Below, in pieces: positions 37,114 to 46,750 of a stretch of 64,000 bases of DNA. This DNA is from Gemmatimonadota bacterium (GTDB lineage Bacteria > Latescibacterota > UBA2968 > GCA-2709665). The DNA lies in assembly GCA_028873695.1 (NCBI GenBank), contig JAPPNU010000002.1, forward strand, positions 31,507 through 95,506, given 5' to 3'. A program made the translations under genes and the position numbers. The number at the start of each line of letters is the position of its first letter. The stretch's first letter is position 1. The notes below the pieces were generated by a model. That model made no database searches, was not told the DNA's origin, and saw nothing but the letters and a program-made list of their open reading frames with translations.

Positions 37114-38498
37114 CAATCCTCATCTGCTTCTTCAGGGTTGAGCACAAATTCGGGATAGGCCTCGATTCCCAGTTCGCCGACGTCCTGGCCCAACCGCTCG
37201 ACTTTGTCGGATACGCGGACCTGGATGGTCGCTGCGAACACCCGCCAGACCACCCACGAAATCGAGAATACGAAGACGCCGACCGCGACGCAACCCAGCA
37301 ACTGAACGCCGAAATTGCCGCCCGCGGCGATGCAGACCGCCAGTGTACCCCAAACGCCGGCGAAGAGGTGCGCGGGTACCGCGCCGACGACGTCGTCGAT
37401 CTTCAACTTCTCCAGCAGCCGGATTCCGGCCGTGCAAAGGACAGCACCCACGCCGCCGATAACGACTGCCCAATAGTGCTGGACGATGTCAGGACCGGCC
37501 GTGATCGACACCAGCCCGGCTATAGCGCCGTTAAGACTGGCGAACAGGTCCATTCTTCCAAGGATCGGCTTGGAGACGACGAGAGCCATCACCACCCCGG
37601 CCGCCGCAGCAAGATTCGTGTTTACCAGCACGTGGCTCATGGCCACCGCGTCGGCTGCGCTCCCCAACGCGAGCTGGGACCCGCCGTTGAAGCCCAGCCA
37701 ACCAAACCACAGAATGAACACGCCCAGCGTCACCGCCACGATATTGGACGGCGGCGTATTCTTCACACTGCCGTCCTTTCGATACTTGCCCAACCGCGGT
37801 CCGACGACGAGGATCCCGGCAAGCGCGGCCCAGCCACCGGTACTGTGGACGATGGTCGAACCCGCGAAGTCCTTGAAACCCATTGCGCTCAACCAACCGC
37901 CGCCCCAGGTCCATGCGCCAATCACAGGGTAGATGACAGCCGTCAGGAGCAGCGTAAACAGAAAGAAGGACAGCATTTTGACCCGTTCGGCCAATGCGCC
38001 GGACACAATCGAGGCGGCCGTCGCCACGAAGACCATCTGGAAGAACCAGTCGGACATGGTGGAATATTTGTTCGCGATGACCTTGGCCTTTGCCGACTCC
38101 TGCCCGGCGACCAGAGCAAGGTCTGCGGCGGACGGCCCGTAGAGAAGTTTAAATGAGCCGATGAATTTCCCAACTTCCGTGTACATCAGATTGTAGCCGA
38201 TGAAGTAATAGGCGAGGCCGGCTATCGAGTACAGGCCGATGTTCTTCATGCAGATCATCGATGCGTTCTTGGTGCGCACCGAACCCGACTCGAGCATTGT
38301 GAATCCGGCGCACATCCACATGATCAGCGCGCCCCAGATCAGAAACGCGAAGGTGTTGAAGACGAACATCGTCTCCTGGTCAACCGCCGCGTACGCGGCC
38401 GTGGTCCCGCAAAGCAGACAACCAAGCAACAGTAGAGCGATCCTCAAGCGAGAACCGCCGGCGCGCTTGTAGAACGGCAATTTCGTGGAGCCTTTCAT
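37113..38498 (-). CDS. amt: Ammonium transporter (Amt family)
   Basis: This 461-residue membrane channel has a cleavable-looking N-terminal signal (LRIALLLLGCLLCGTTAAYA) and about eleven membrane helices. Conserved stretches are MLESGSVRTKNA, DWFFQMVFVATAASIVSGALAE, STIVHSTGGWAAL (pore His), FGWLGFNGGSQL, AAAAGVVMALV, ITAGPDIV and VPAHLFAGVWGTLA (second pore His). ATG at 38498 follows AAAGGAG. No glnK is adjacent. It lies inside the ATP-grasp/alpha-E/transglutaminase cluster, an unusual position that suggests ammonium uptake is tied to that pathway. Confidence 0.95.
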   Translation of the reverse strand: MKGSTKLPFYKRAGGSRLRIALLLLGCLLCGTTAAYAAVDQETMFVFNTFAFLIWGALIMWMCAGFTMLESGSVRTKNASMICMKNIGLYSIAGLAYYFIGYNLMYTEVGKFIGSFKLLYGPSAADLALVAGQESAKAKVIANKYSTMSDWFFQMVFVATAASIVSGALAERVKMLSFFLFTLLLTAVIYPVIGAWTWGGGWLSAMGFKDFAGSTIVHSTGGWAALAGILVVGPRLGKYRKDGSVKNTPPSNIVAVTLGVFILWFGWLGFNGGSQLALGSAADAVAMSHVLVNTNLAAAAGVVMALVVSKPILGRMDLFASLNGAIAGLVSITAGPDIVQHYWAVVIGGVGAVLCTAGIRLLEKLKIDDVVGAVPAHLFAGVWGTLAVCIAAGGNFGVQLLGCVAVGVFVFSISWVVWRVFAATIQVRVSDKVERLGQDVGELGIEAYPEFVLNPEEADED

Positions 38499-38572
38499 AC
38501 CCTCTCCTTTCGTGGTTGTTCGACGTCTGTGAAACGCGTTACCTTCTCGACAGACGGGTCCAGTGCGACTGC

Positions 38573-40006
38573 TCAGTCTCCAAGGACCCAGAGGTCTTTG
38601 CCGCCGCCGCCCTGACTCGAATTGACGACGATGCTGCCTCGGCGCAATGCAACACGACAGAACGCCCCCGGCACCATCCGGGTCTTCCGCCCGTGCAGCA
38701 CAAAGGGACGCAGGTCGACGTGCCGCGGTTCGAACCGGTCGTCGATAAGACACGGCGCCCGGGACAGCGGCAGGACCGGCTGCGATATGAAGTCAGCCGG
38801 GTTGGCGCGCAATTGAACGGCGTATTCCTCCCGCTCGGCCGGCGTGGCGTGAGGGCCGACCAGCATTCCGTAACCGCCGGACTCACCGACCCGCTTTACA
38901 ATCAGGTTCTCGAGATTATCGAGTGTGTACTCGAGGTGTTCCGGTCTGCGGCAGAGGTAGGTCTCGACGCTGGCCAGAAGGGGCTCTTCGCCAAGGTAGT
39001 AGCGGATGATATCGGGTACGTAGGCATAGACGCTCTTGTCATCGGCCACGCCCGTACCGGGCGCGTTCACGAGTGTCACGTTGCCGAGTCTGTAGGCGTG
39101 CATCAGTCCCGGCACGCCGAGAAGCGAATCCGCGCGAAAGACGAGGGGGTCGATAAAGTCGTCGTCGACACGCCTGTAGACAACGTCGACGCGGCGAAGG
39201 CCGGTGGTGGTGCGCATGTAGACAATGCCCTCGTTCACGAGGAGGTCCCGACCCTCTACAAGCGCGGCGCCGATCTCACGAGCCAGGAACATGTGCTCGT
39301 AGAAAGCCGAATTGTACACGCCGGGCGTCAGGAGCACGATGCAAGGATCGGACCGGCCGCCGGGGGCAAGTTCTACAAGGGTTTGGCGCAACATCCTTCC
39401 GTAGTGTTCCACGTCCTGTACCCGCGAGTGCCTGTAGAGGCGCCGAAGACCTGCCTTTACCGCCTTGCGGTTCGCCACCATATACGATACACCCGAGGGG
39501 ACGCGCAGGTTGTCTTCCAGGACGAGAAAGCCGTCGTTGGTTCGCACGAGGTCGGTCCCGCAGATGGATACCCACGCGCCATGCGGCGGGGAGGCGCCGC
39601 GCATTTCCACCCGGTACTGCGGACAGGTTTTCACCATGTCCGCCGGGATCACGCCGTCCGCGATGATGCGTTCCTCGTTGTAGATGTCCTGGAGAAACCG
39701 GTTGAGGGCATTGAGCCGTTGCGTGAGGCCCCTGACGAGTTCAGCCCACTCAGCGCCGGATAATACCCTTGGCAGGCAGTCGACGGGAATAATGCGTTCA
39801 GTGGCCTCCTCATCGCCGTAGACGGTAAAGGTGATGCCCTCATTCGAAAACGAACGTGTCACGCGTTCCTGGATGCTTGAAAGTTCGTCGTTTGAGAGTT
39901 CGCCCAGCGCTTCGAATAGCGGTCGGAAATGTTCCCTGGGTGTCCCGTCCGGAAGGAACATCTCGTCGTAGTAAGTCGGATCGAGGGGGTAGGCTTCGAA
40001 TTCCAT
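38573..40006 (-). CDS. Circularly permuted ATP-grasp family ligase
   Basis: This 477-residue protein has the N-terminal YDEMFLPDGTPREHFRPLFEAL and GITFTVYGDEEATERI of the circularly permuted ATP-grasp (DUF404/DUF407) family. Later segments are DLVRTNDGFLVLEDNLRVPSG, VLLTPGVYNSAFYEH, DSLLGVPGLMHAYRLGNVTLVNAPGTGVADDK and VVNSSQGGGGKDLWVL. Such enzymes are predicted to join a carboxylate to an amine using ATP, perhaps to build a small peptide. It starts the four-gene group with amt, alpha-E and transglutaminase; 74 bp separate it from amt. Confidence 0.93.
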   Translation of the reverse strand: MEFEAYPLDPTYYDEMFLPDGTPREHFRPLFEALGELSNDELSSIQERVTRSFSNEGITFTVYGDEEATERIIPVDCLPRVLSGAEWAELVRGLTQRLNALNRFLQDIYNEERIIADGVIPADMVKTCPQYRVEMRGASPPHGAWVSICGTDLVRTNDGFLVLEDNLRVPSGVSYMVANRKAVKAGLRRLYRHSRVQDVEHYGRMLRQTLVELAPGGRSDPCIVLLTPGVYNSAFYEHMFLAREIGAALVEGRDLLVNEGIVYMRTTTGLRRVDVVYRRVDDDFIDPLVFRADSLLGVPGLMHAYRLGNVTLVNAPGTGVADDKSVYAYVPDIIRYYLGEEPLLASVETYLCRRPEHLEYTLDNLENLIVKRVGESGGYGMLVGPHATPAEREEYAVQLRANPADFISQPVLPLSRAPCLIDDRFEPRHVDLRPFVLHGRKTRMVPGAFCRVALRRGSIVVNSSQGGGGKDLWVLGD

Positions 40007-40096
40007 ATCCAGTGTCTTGATTTACGGGCGAATCGGGGCTATGAGTCCGGCGCCGACGGCAGACGCGGACGTGTCGGCGATGCCGTCGGCGGGCGA

Positions 40097-41608
40097 TCAA
40101 TTCCCGAGCGTTTCGAATCTGCCGTTCCTGACCACCTGCAGGACGGCCGGATACGTCGGGTCGCCATTTGCATCGAACGCGAATTGCCCGACGACGGTGG
40201 GCAACTCGATGGTCGCCAGCGCATCCCTGACCGGCTCCGACCGCGTTGAGCCGGCCCCTACAAGCGCGGCCGCGAGGATCTGTACACAAACATATCCTTC
40301 CGCTGCGAAAAGATCGGGTTCGTCACCGAATCTGACGCGGTAATTCTCAATGAACGCCCGATTTTCAGGCGTCTCGATTGTATGAGACCAGAACGTCCCC
40401 GTAATCAAACCTTCCGCAGCAGGGCCTGCCTGTTCGATCTGGCTTGAAGCGAAGCCGAAAACAAGAAACGGTATCTCGTAAGGAATTCCAAGCTGGCGGC
40501 CCTGTACGGGGATTGCGACTCTCTCCAAAGGACGGGTCCAGACAAGAATGACATCGGGTTTCAGATTGTCTATTCGCGTCAGTGCGGCGGTAAAATCGGT
40601 CTGACCGGTTGCGAATGCCTCGGCCCCAAGCATCTCGACGCCCAGTTCAGCAAGTGCCTTCACTGTTTCCACGTAACCGCTCGCAGAGAATACGTCCGTG
40701 CTGTCGTATATGACGGCAATCCGGTTCAACCGCAGTTCCGACGTTACAACCTCAAGTGTGCTTTGCGCGATCCGGCTCACAGGCGCCGGGACCCGGAACA
40801 CGAAGTCGCCGATCGCGCCCAATCCGGCGGCTGCAGCGGTCGGGCTGAAGGCCACCACACGGTTTTCCTGGGCAATCGGAAATGCCATGGCAGCTGAGGA
40901 TGAGTAACCGGGACCCAGAATAACCGTGACGTTGTCCTCGTAAATCAGCTTTTCGAAGGCCGTTGCCGCGACTTCCGGCGTACTCTCACTGTCTTCAACG
41001 ATGAATTGAAGTGTCGACGAGCCCAGTTCATACCGGTTGGCCTCGTCTCGCGCGAGTTCCATCCCGTTTCTTACGATTTGGCCGAGGGGCCCGCCATCGC
41101 CGGTAAGTGGCAGAACGACACCGACCCGAATTTCCGCAGGAAGGCCCCCGGACGCGAGAAAGGACGCGCCGGTCACCCTCGCCGTTTCCCCAATCGGCAG
41201 GTCGACCGTTACGCTATGCCCGCCGTTGATTGGAATGCTCGACCACGAACCGAGGTGATTGCCGGCACGCGTAGCCCGGACCTGATAGTAGCCTCCCGCT
41301 GCGCCGATGTCCACGCGCGCTCGGCCATTTGCATCCGTTGTGTCGGACCACGAGAAAACCGGGGCCCGTCCGGAAATGGAACGCGCGAATGCGACGGCGA
41401 CGCCTCCCAATGGCACGCCGTCTCCAATCACGGTTGCCACCACAACCGCCGTCGCCGCCTTGTCATCCACCGCGAGTTTGCCCAGCGGCTGTTCAGACGT
41501 TTCCGCCCTGTCGGGCGTCCCGGGAGCAACCGCGCGCTCCCCGCCGCAACTCCACGTCATACAGGCCGCACACGCCAGCAGGAATGCGCTTCGAAGACTT
41601 GTTTTCAT
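40097..41608 (-). CDS. Lipoprotein: Ig-like N-terminal module plus periplasmic binding-protein domain
   Basis: This 503-residue protein has a lipoprotein signal with lipobox MTWSC at residue 21. Residues 42-147 form a beta-rich module (SWSDTTDANGRARVDIG, GSWSSIPINGG) shared with the lipoprotein at 49549-50523. From about 160 it is a type I periplasmic binding protein of the branched-chain amino acid/amide class (IRVGVVLPLTGDGGPLG, VTVILGPGYSSSAAMA, AEGYVCVQILAAAL). ATG at 41608 is preferred for the signal, though its ribosome site is weak. No ABC permease genes are near, so it probably serves sensing. Confidence 0.86.
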   Translation of the reverse strand: MKTSLRSAFLLACAACMTWSCGGERAVAPGTPDRAETSEQPLGKLAVDDKAATAVVVATVIGDGVPLGGVAVAFARSISGRAPVFSWSDTTDANGRARVDIGAAGGYYQVRATRAGNHLGSWSSIPINGGHSVTVDLPIGETARVTGASFLASGGLPAEIRVGVVLPLTGDGGPLGQIVRNGMELARDEANRYELGSSTLQFIVEDSESTPEVAATAFEKLIYEDNVTVILGPGYSSSAAMAFPIAQENRVVAFSPTAAAAGLGAIGDFVFRVPAPVSRIAQSTLEVVTSELRLNRIAVIYDSTDVFSASGYVETVKALAELGVEMLGAEAFATGQTDFTAALTRIDNLKPDVILVWTRPLERVAIPVQGRQLGIPYEIPFLVFGFASSQIEQAGPAAEGLITGTFWSHTIETPENRAFIENYRVRFGDEPDLFAAEGYVCVQILAAALVGAGSTRSEPVRDALATIELPTVVGQFAFDANGDPTYPAVLQVVRNGRFETLGN

Positions 41609-41682
41609 TTCAGCCGGGCCTCGTTTCCGCCCCGCAGCAGCGTTCAGAACCGAAGGAATGGGTAAATCCTCCCGAGATGACT

Positions 41683-43881
41683 TCATGTCGCTTCTTCACC
41701 GGACGCCGGCTCCGCCACCGGTGCGGGAGCTTCGAGGGGTATTTCAACAACCATTTCGGTAAACTCGCCGGGTTCGGTCTCGACCCGAATGCTCCCTCCG
41801 TGCTCACGCACAATATCGTTCGAAAGGGCGAGACCCAGCCCGGTGCCCTGGTCCGTAGGCTTGGTCGTGAAAAAGGGATTGAAAATCTTGTCCACGACGT
41901 CGGGCGGAATGCCCTTACCGTTGTCCTTGATCCGTACTTCGAGCTGTTCGGGGCCGCGACGGGTCGTCAGCCAAAGCGTAGGCATATACGGCTCGTCGTT
42001 GCCCGATTCTACATTCTCGCGTCGTCTTTCGTCGGTCGCGTGGCAGGCATTGCTGACCATGTTCAGAAACACGCGGCCCAGATCCTGAGGTACTACTTCG
42101 ACTTCGCCCACCGACGGATCCAGATCCTGCTGGATATCGAGCTGGAATTCCGTGTCGCTCGCCCGTGCGCTGTGGTACGCGAGCCTGGCATGTTCGTCAA
42201 GAAGATTGTTGATGTTGGTGGCCTGTCGCTGGGCGGAACCCCGGCCCATCGACAGCATATCCTGGACAATTCGGTTGGCGCGCTCGCCGTGTTCCCGGAT
42301 GCGCGCGAGGTTGTCGGTGAGGTCCTGGCAGATTTCCTGGACGAGCTCGCGCCCTTCTTCGTCGAGTTCCCCGCCTTCTTCGCTGAGCGTGTCCTCGAGT
42401 TCTTCACCGAGTTCCTCCAGAAGTTCCTGGGAGACCTCGGAGAAATTCTTGACGAAATTCAGCGGGTTTTTGATTTCGTGGGCGACGCCTGCGGTGAGTT
42501 CGCCAAGCGCCGCCAGCTTTTCACGCATCACGATCTGGTCCTGAGCCCGTCGGAGGTCCTGCAGCACGGATTCAAGCTGTTCGTTTTTCTCCCTCAACTC
42601 CTCGGCCAGCTTTTCGACGAGGTTAAGGCGCTGGACTTCGAGGGCATGCCTTCGGAATACTTCCAGCGCCGCCGCCATATCGGCGACTTCATCGTGCCCG
42701 CTGATATCAACCCTGGCTTCCAGGTCGCCGTCGGCCATGGCGCGCATCCGGTCCGACAGGCGTTCCAGCCGGCGCAGCAACACCCGGCCCACGAAGAGCC
42801 ACGCGATGAGCACGGCTCCGCTGATGCTGACCACGTTCAGCCCCAGCAAGACGCTGCGGCCCGTCCCGATTGCCTGGGTGGATGCCAGAGTGGCCTCTCG
42901 CGTGCGTTCGCGGGCGGCGCCCACGAGACCCTCTACTTCCGCACCGAGACTGATTTCGAGTCTCAGGTTGTCCTGGAGAAGGTTTCGCTGCCGGTCAGTG
43001 AGTTCGAATTCGCGAACGATCAGATCGAATCCACCCTGCTTTCCCAGCCCCAGCTCGAAGAGCCGATTCAGGTGCGGGGCGATCTGATCGCGCCAGGGTG
43101 ACGTGCCGAGTGCCGACAAACTCCGTTCGATGCGGCCGGCAGCGGCCTCAAAGCGCTCCCGCAATGGCTCGAGCAGGAGTGCGTCGGAAAGGTTGAAAGA
43201 ACTTGACAGGAGTTGCGTTGCAATGGTGGCATCGGCTTTCAAGTCGGCCAGGTGGCGGTACCGATCGAATTCTTCGTCCGAAAAATGCCGCTCGCGGGGC
43301 GCGGGCGGCTGGCCAATTTTACTGTAGCCTGTCATCGCGTAGAAGAGTTGATCGTCGATCGCCGGAATCAGCATGCCGAACAGTTTGCCACGCAGTTCGG
43401 ACAGTTCCACACGAAGCGCTTCGCTGCGTGCGCTTACCTCGAACAACTCGGCGACCTCACGTTCAATCGCTTCGATGTTTGACGTGAGCGCTGCCGCAAA
43501 TTCGTGTATTCTGCTGAAACGCTCCTCGTCTTCCGTTCTGGTGTCCCTCTGCATCAGGGCCGCCAACTGTGATTCGAAGGCCCTGCGCTCTTCAGCGATA
43601 TCCGCCTTGACGCGGTCGAAATCGTCCACGGTTGCCGCCGAGGTCAGCCGCGGCGCCGCCGCGACGAGGGTGCCGCTTTGCTGAGCAACCCCGAAGGCGG
43701 CCGCCATTTCCGGGACGCTGCCCTCGTTCACGCGGTTCTGGATGTCGCCTACGAGATCGAACGAAAGCCACCCGACCAGGCTGGCGACCATGGTGATGGC
43801 GACCGCGCCTCCAATTCCCAGATAGAGCTGCGTGGCGATGCGGAAGCGGCCTTTGAGCAGCAATTTCACTTTGCTGATCAC
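41683..43881 (-). CDS. TorS-like membrane sensor histidine kinase
   Basis: This 732-residue kinase has a membrane helix (about 17-43), a long helical periplasmic sensor (45-340) like that of TorS, a second membrane helix (344-366), HAMP (367-420), a coiled coil, HisKA with His468 in GVAHEIKNP, and a HATPase domain (NMVSNACHA, DNGKGIPP, TGLGLALS). The GTG start overlaps the stop codon of the binding-protein gene (GTGA). TorS works with a periplasmic binding protein, so the coupled upstream product is the likely ligand-loaded partner. Confidence 0.93.
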   Translation of the reverse strand: MISKVKLLLKGRFRIATQLYLGIGGAVAITMVASLVGWLSFDLVGDIQNRVNEGSVPEMAAAFGVAQQSGTLVAAAPRLTSAATVDDFDRVKADIAEERRAFESQLAALMQRDTRTEDEERFSRIHEFAAALTSNIEAIEREVAELFEVSARSEALRVELSELRGKLFGMLIPAIDDQLFYAMTGYSKIGQPPAPRERHFSDEEFDRYRHLADLKADATIATQLLSSSFNLSDALLLEPLRERFEAAAGRIERSLSALGTSPWRDQIAPHLNRLFELGLGKQGGFDLIVREFELTDRQRNLLQDNLRLEISLGAEVEGLVGAARERTREATLASTQAIGTGRSVLLGLNVVSISGAVLIAWLFVGRVLLRRLERLSDRMRAMADGDLEARVDISGHDEVADMAAALEVFRRHALEVQRLNLVEKLAEELREKNEQLESVLQDLRRAQDQIVMREKLAALGELTAGVAHEIKNPLNFVKNFSEVSQELLEELGEELEDTLSEEGGELDEEGRELVQEICQDLTDNLARIREHGERANRIVQDMLSMGRGSAQRQATNINNLLDEHARLAYHSARASDTEFQLDIQQDLDPSVGEVEVVPQDLGRVFLNMVSNACHATDERRRENVESGNDEPYMPTLWLTTRRGPEQLEVRIKDNGKGIPPDVVDKIFNPFFTTKPTDQGTGLGLALSNDIVREHGGSIRVETEPGEFTEMVVEIPLEAPAPVAEPASGEEAT

Positions 43882-45059
43882 GGTTCCGCTTCCTTGAGCG
43901 TATCGATGGGATAGTACCGGCCGTCGCGACCGATCATAGTCAGGAACACGGCATCCGACCCCTGATTGTCCCTGGCGCCGTATTGCAGCTCAAATCCGTC
44001 TAAATCGACCATCTCTGTGCTGCGGAGGCTGTTGAGAAAGGACGTCCGATTGACCTCCGCGCCGCAGCGTTGGAGGGCGGCAATGGCGAGGCGTCCGGCC
44101 AGGTACCCTTCGAAGGACACGAACCCCGGTGCAGCATCGGGATCGAAGGCAGACAGAGCGCGGCGGAAGGCTGACGCAACGGGGAAGTAGTCTTCGGTTG
44201 GAAAGGGTACGACCTGTGTGACGTAGACGCCGGCTCCTGCCGGGCCAAGCTGTCTGGCCAGCGCGTTGCTCCCCACAAAAGAAATTGTGATGAAAACGGG
44301 GTCCATGCCGATATGCCGCGCCCATGCGATAAAGGTCGCGACCGGTTCGTACGCGCCGACCAGGATCACCGCTTCGGGGTCGGCCATGCGCAGGTCGAGC
44401 AGCGCGGTCTTCACCGCCGTTGTATTGCGCGGATACAGCCCCACGGCCACGGCCTCCATTCCGCGCCGTTCGAGCGCACGTCGTGCGCCGCGGTAGCCGG
44501 CCCTGCCGAAGGAGTCGTCCTGATACATGACGGCGATTCGTTTGATACCCAGGTCGCCGGTCAGGCGCGCGACCATTTCCTCCGTTTCCTGGTTGTACGA
44601 CGCCCTCAGGTTGATCACGATGTTCCAGTCCAGGTCCCGAAGGAACGCCGCACCCGTGAACGGGGCGATATACGGAATATTGGCTTCCGCGGCGACCGGG
44701 GTGGCTGAACGTGACGTGGGCGTGCCCACGGCGCCGATGAGCGCGAACACCCGGGCCTCATTGATGAGGTAGAGGGTGTTTGCGATTGCGGCCTCCGGTT
44801 CGTACGCGTCATCGCGGGAAACGAGTTCCAACCGGCGGCCATGGACGCCTCCGCGTCGATTGACCTCGTGAAACGCGGCTTCTATTCCTCGTTTCATGTC
44901 GGTTCCGAGTTGCGCGGCGGGGCCGCTGAAGGCGGCGGACTGGCCGAAGAGAATGCGCTCTTCCGTGACACCGTTCTCGACCTCGTTGCCTTCAACACTG
45001 CACAAAAACGCCGCCCAGACGGCGAGCAGCCACAACCCCTGGCGAAGGGTCGATCTCAT
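43878..45059 (-). CDS. Periplasmic binding protein, branched-chain amino acid/amide type
   Basis: This 393-residue protein has a Sec signal (LRQGLWLLAVWAAFLCSVEG) and a type I binding fold: ILFGQSAAFSGPAAQLG, VNRRGGVHGRRLELVSRDD, FALIGAVGTPTS, YQDDSFGRAGYRG and FEGYLAGRLAIAAL. Relatives bind leucine, urea, short amides or aromatic acids. It overlaps both neighbours by 4 bp: the anti-sigma kinase gene before it and the histidine kinase gene after it. No transporter subunits are present, so it is probably a sensor component. Confidence 0.92.
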   Translation of the reverse strand: MRSTLRQGLWLLAVWAAFLCSVEGNEVENGVTEERILFGQSAAFSGPAAQLGTDMKRGIEAAFHEVNRRGGVHGRRLELVSRDDAYEPEAAIANTLYLINEARVFALIGAVGTPTSRSATPVAAEANIPYIAPFTGAAFLRDLDWNIVINLRASYNQETEEMVARLTGDLGIKRIAVMYQDDSFGRAGYRGARRALERRGMEAVAVGLYPRNTTAVKTALLDLRMADPEAVILVGAYEPVATFIAWARHIGMDPVFITISFVGSNALARQLGPAGAGVYVTQVVPFPTEDYFPVASAFRRALSAFDPDAAPGFVSFEGYLAGRLAIAALQRCGAEVNRTSFLNSLRSTEMVDLDGFELQYGARDNQGSDAVFLTMIGRDGRYYPIDTLKEAEP

Positions 45060-45475
45060 CCGGACCTCCGCTTCACCAGCGTCAGGTGGTTCCGCCCGTT
45101 TTCCCGCTTGTAGTGCATTTCGTCCATCATTGTTAGAACGAGATGAATACCGAGCCCCCCGATGGGCCTGTCCTCGAGCGCAGCTTCCACGTCGGGCTCG
45201 GGCGCGTCTTCCAGGGGGTTGAAAGGACGGCCGTCGTCCACGATCTCGAGCGTGATCCGTTCGTCGTCAGAGGTCAAAGTGATCTCGATTTCTCCGGGAC
45301 CGCCATCGAAACCATGTCGGACGACGTTATTGCCGAGTTCTTCTATAGCAAGGTCGATCTGATGAACCAGCGCGGGCGACCAGTCTTCCTGCAGCCCCAG
45401 CTCTTCGGCTGCCGCGGCGACCCGTCGGAGTTCGTCGAGATCGGCTTCTATGCGAAAGGATTGTCTGGTGCTCAC
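45056..45475 (-). CDS. RsbW-like anti-sigma factor serine kinase
   Basis: This 139-residue single HATPase_c domain has the N-box IEELGNNVVRHGF, the G1 region EIVDDGRPFNP and the glycine-rich G2 region IGGLGIHLVLTMMDEM, typical of SpoIIAB/RsbW kinases that bind a sigma factor and phosphorylate a STAS antagonist. The GTG start overlaps the stop of the phosphatase gene, and its stop overlaps the start of the binding-protein gene. Its natural substrate is probably the STAS protein at 48625-48969. Confidence 0.9.
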   Translation of the reverse strand: MSTRQSFRIEADLDELRRVAAAAEELGLQEDWSPALVHQIDLAIEELGNNVVRHGFDGGPGEIEITLTSDDERITLEIVDDGRPFNPLEDAPEPDVEAALEDRPIGGLGIHLVLTMMDEMHYKRENGRNHLTLVKRRSG

Positions 45476-46641
45476 GCTTCCGATCCTCGGTATCGAAACG
45501 TAACGCAGGTAATGTCGTCGAATTGGGGCGTTTCGCCAACAAATCCGCTCACGGCGCTGAAAATCGCGTCGTTGGCTTCTCGGGCGTCCTGCGGGGGCTT
45601 GTCCGTGAAGACATGCTGAAGGCGATCCATTCCGAACTCTTCCTCGACGTCGTTTATGGCTTCCGTGACACCGTCCGTATACAGAACGACTGTATCTCCC
45701 GGTGCGAGCGTGACCGAATTGTACCCGTATTCGATGTCCGGCAACATCGCAAGGGCAACGCCGCCGGTCAACGGCAGCGCGCTGGCCTCCCCGTCTGCGT
45801 TTACGATGAGCGGCGTATTGTGTCCGCCGTTGGCGTAGACGAATTGACGGTTTTCGGGATCGAATACGGCATAGAACACCGTGACGAACATCGCGGCTTC
45901 GTTGTTTTCGTAAAGCGCATTGTTCATTTCGTACAGCACTTCGCCGGGGCTCGTCGTCCCTATTGCCGCGCCACGCAGCACGGTCCTGCTGGACATCATG
46001 AACAGGGCCGCGGGTACGCCCTTGTCAGAGACATCGGCGATAGCGATGCCGATGCGTCCGCCGTCGAGCCGGATGATGTCGAAGAAGTCGCCGCCGACGT
46101 TGCGGGCGGGCTCCATGCTTCCGTATGCGTGATAGGCCGGATTCTCGGGGAATCTCGTGGGCAGAATAGACTGCTGCATCTTGCTGGCCACGTCAAGTTC
46201 GTTTTGCAGAGCGATCAGCTTGTCGCGCGATTCCAGCGCTTCACGCCATTCGATCAGATGGCGCATGGTGCGATCGATTGTCACCTGAAGGTCGGAGAAG
46301 TCAATGGGCTTGGTGACGAAGTCGAACGCACCCCGATTCATGGCAATACGGATGTTTTTCATGTCGCCATACGCCGATATAATCACGGAACGGATATTCG
46401 GGTCCACCTTGGGTATCTGCTCCAGGAGGGTAAGACCGTCCATCTGGGGCATATTGATATCGGAAAGTACCATGTCGATAGTGTCATCCTGGTTCAACCG
46501 CTCCAGAGCTTCCAGACCGTTCCGTGCAAACACGAAGGTGTACCGGCCTCTCCGAATCGGACGCCGCATACGCTGCAGCATGAGCGGTTCCAGGTCGGGC
46601 TCGTCGTCGACTACCAGGATTTTGTACGGGAGCGCAGACAT
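45472..46641 (-). CDS. Response regulator fused to PP2C-type (RsbU/SpoIIE) phosphatase
   Basis: This 389-residue protein has a receiver domain (1-125; acidic pocket VVDDEPD, phospho-acceptor Asp61 in MVLSDINMPQMDG, Lys in FVTKPID), a coiled linker, and a PP2C domain with GGDFFDIIRL, IAIADVSDKGVPAALFM, VLYTDGVTEA and FDDITCV metal ligands. Phosphorylation by the nearby histidine kinase would switch on dephosphorylation of a STAS protein. It is the first gene of the overlapping four-gene block; the antiporter lies 109 bp upstream. Confidence 0.94.
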   Translation of the reverse strand: MSALPYKILVVDDEPDLEPLMLQRMRRPIRRGRYTFVFARNGLEALERLNQDDTIDMVLSDINMPQMDGLTLLEQIPKVDPNIRSVIISAYGDMKNIRIAMNRGAFDFVTKPIDFSDLQVTIDRTMRHLIEWREALESRDKLIALQNELDVASKMQQSILPTRFPENPAYHAYGSMEPARNVGGDFFDIIRLDGGRIGIAIADVSDKGVPAALFMMSSRTVLRGAAIGTTSPGEVLYEMNNALYENNEAAMFVTVFYAVFDPENRQFVYANGGHNTPLIVNADGEASALPLTGGVALAMLPDIEYGYNSVTLAPGDTVVLYTDGVTEAINDVEEEFGMDRLQHVFTDKPPQDAREANDAIFSAVSGFVGETPQFDDITCVTFRYRGSEA

Positions 46642-46750
46642 TTCGTTATACCCCTGGATAGGATGGATAGATCATTTATTGAATCCGGAATTGAAGAGCC
46701 GCCGCAACCGGAACGCACTCCGGCTCCGGTCGAATTAATGGAAAACGGAG

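Noticed and set aside
41329..43101. 590-codon plus-strand frame opposite the histidine kinase
   Set aside because: The kinase motifs are all on the minus strand and the antisense product matches nothing.
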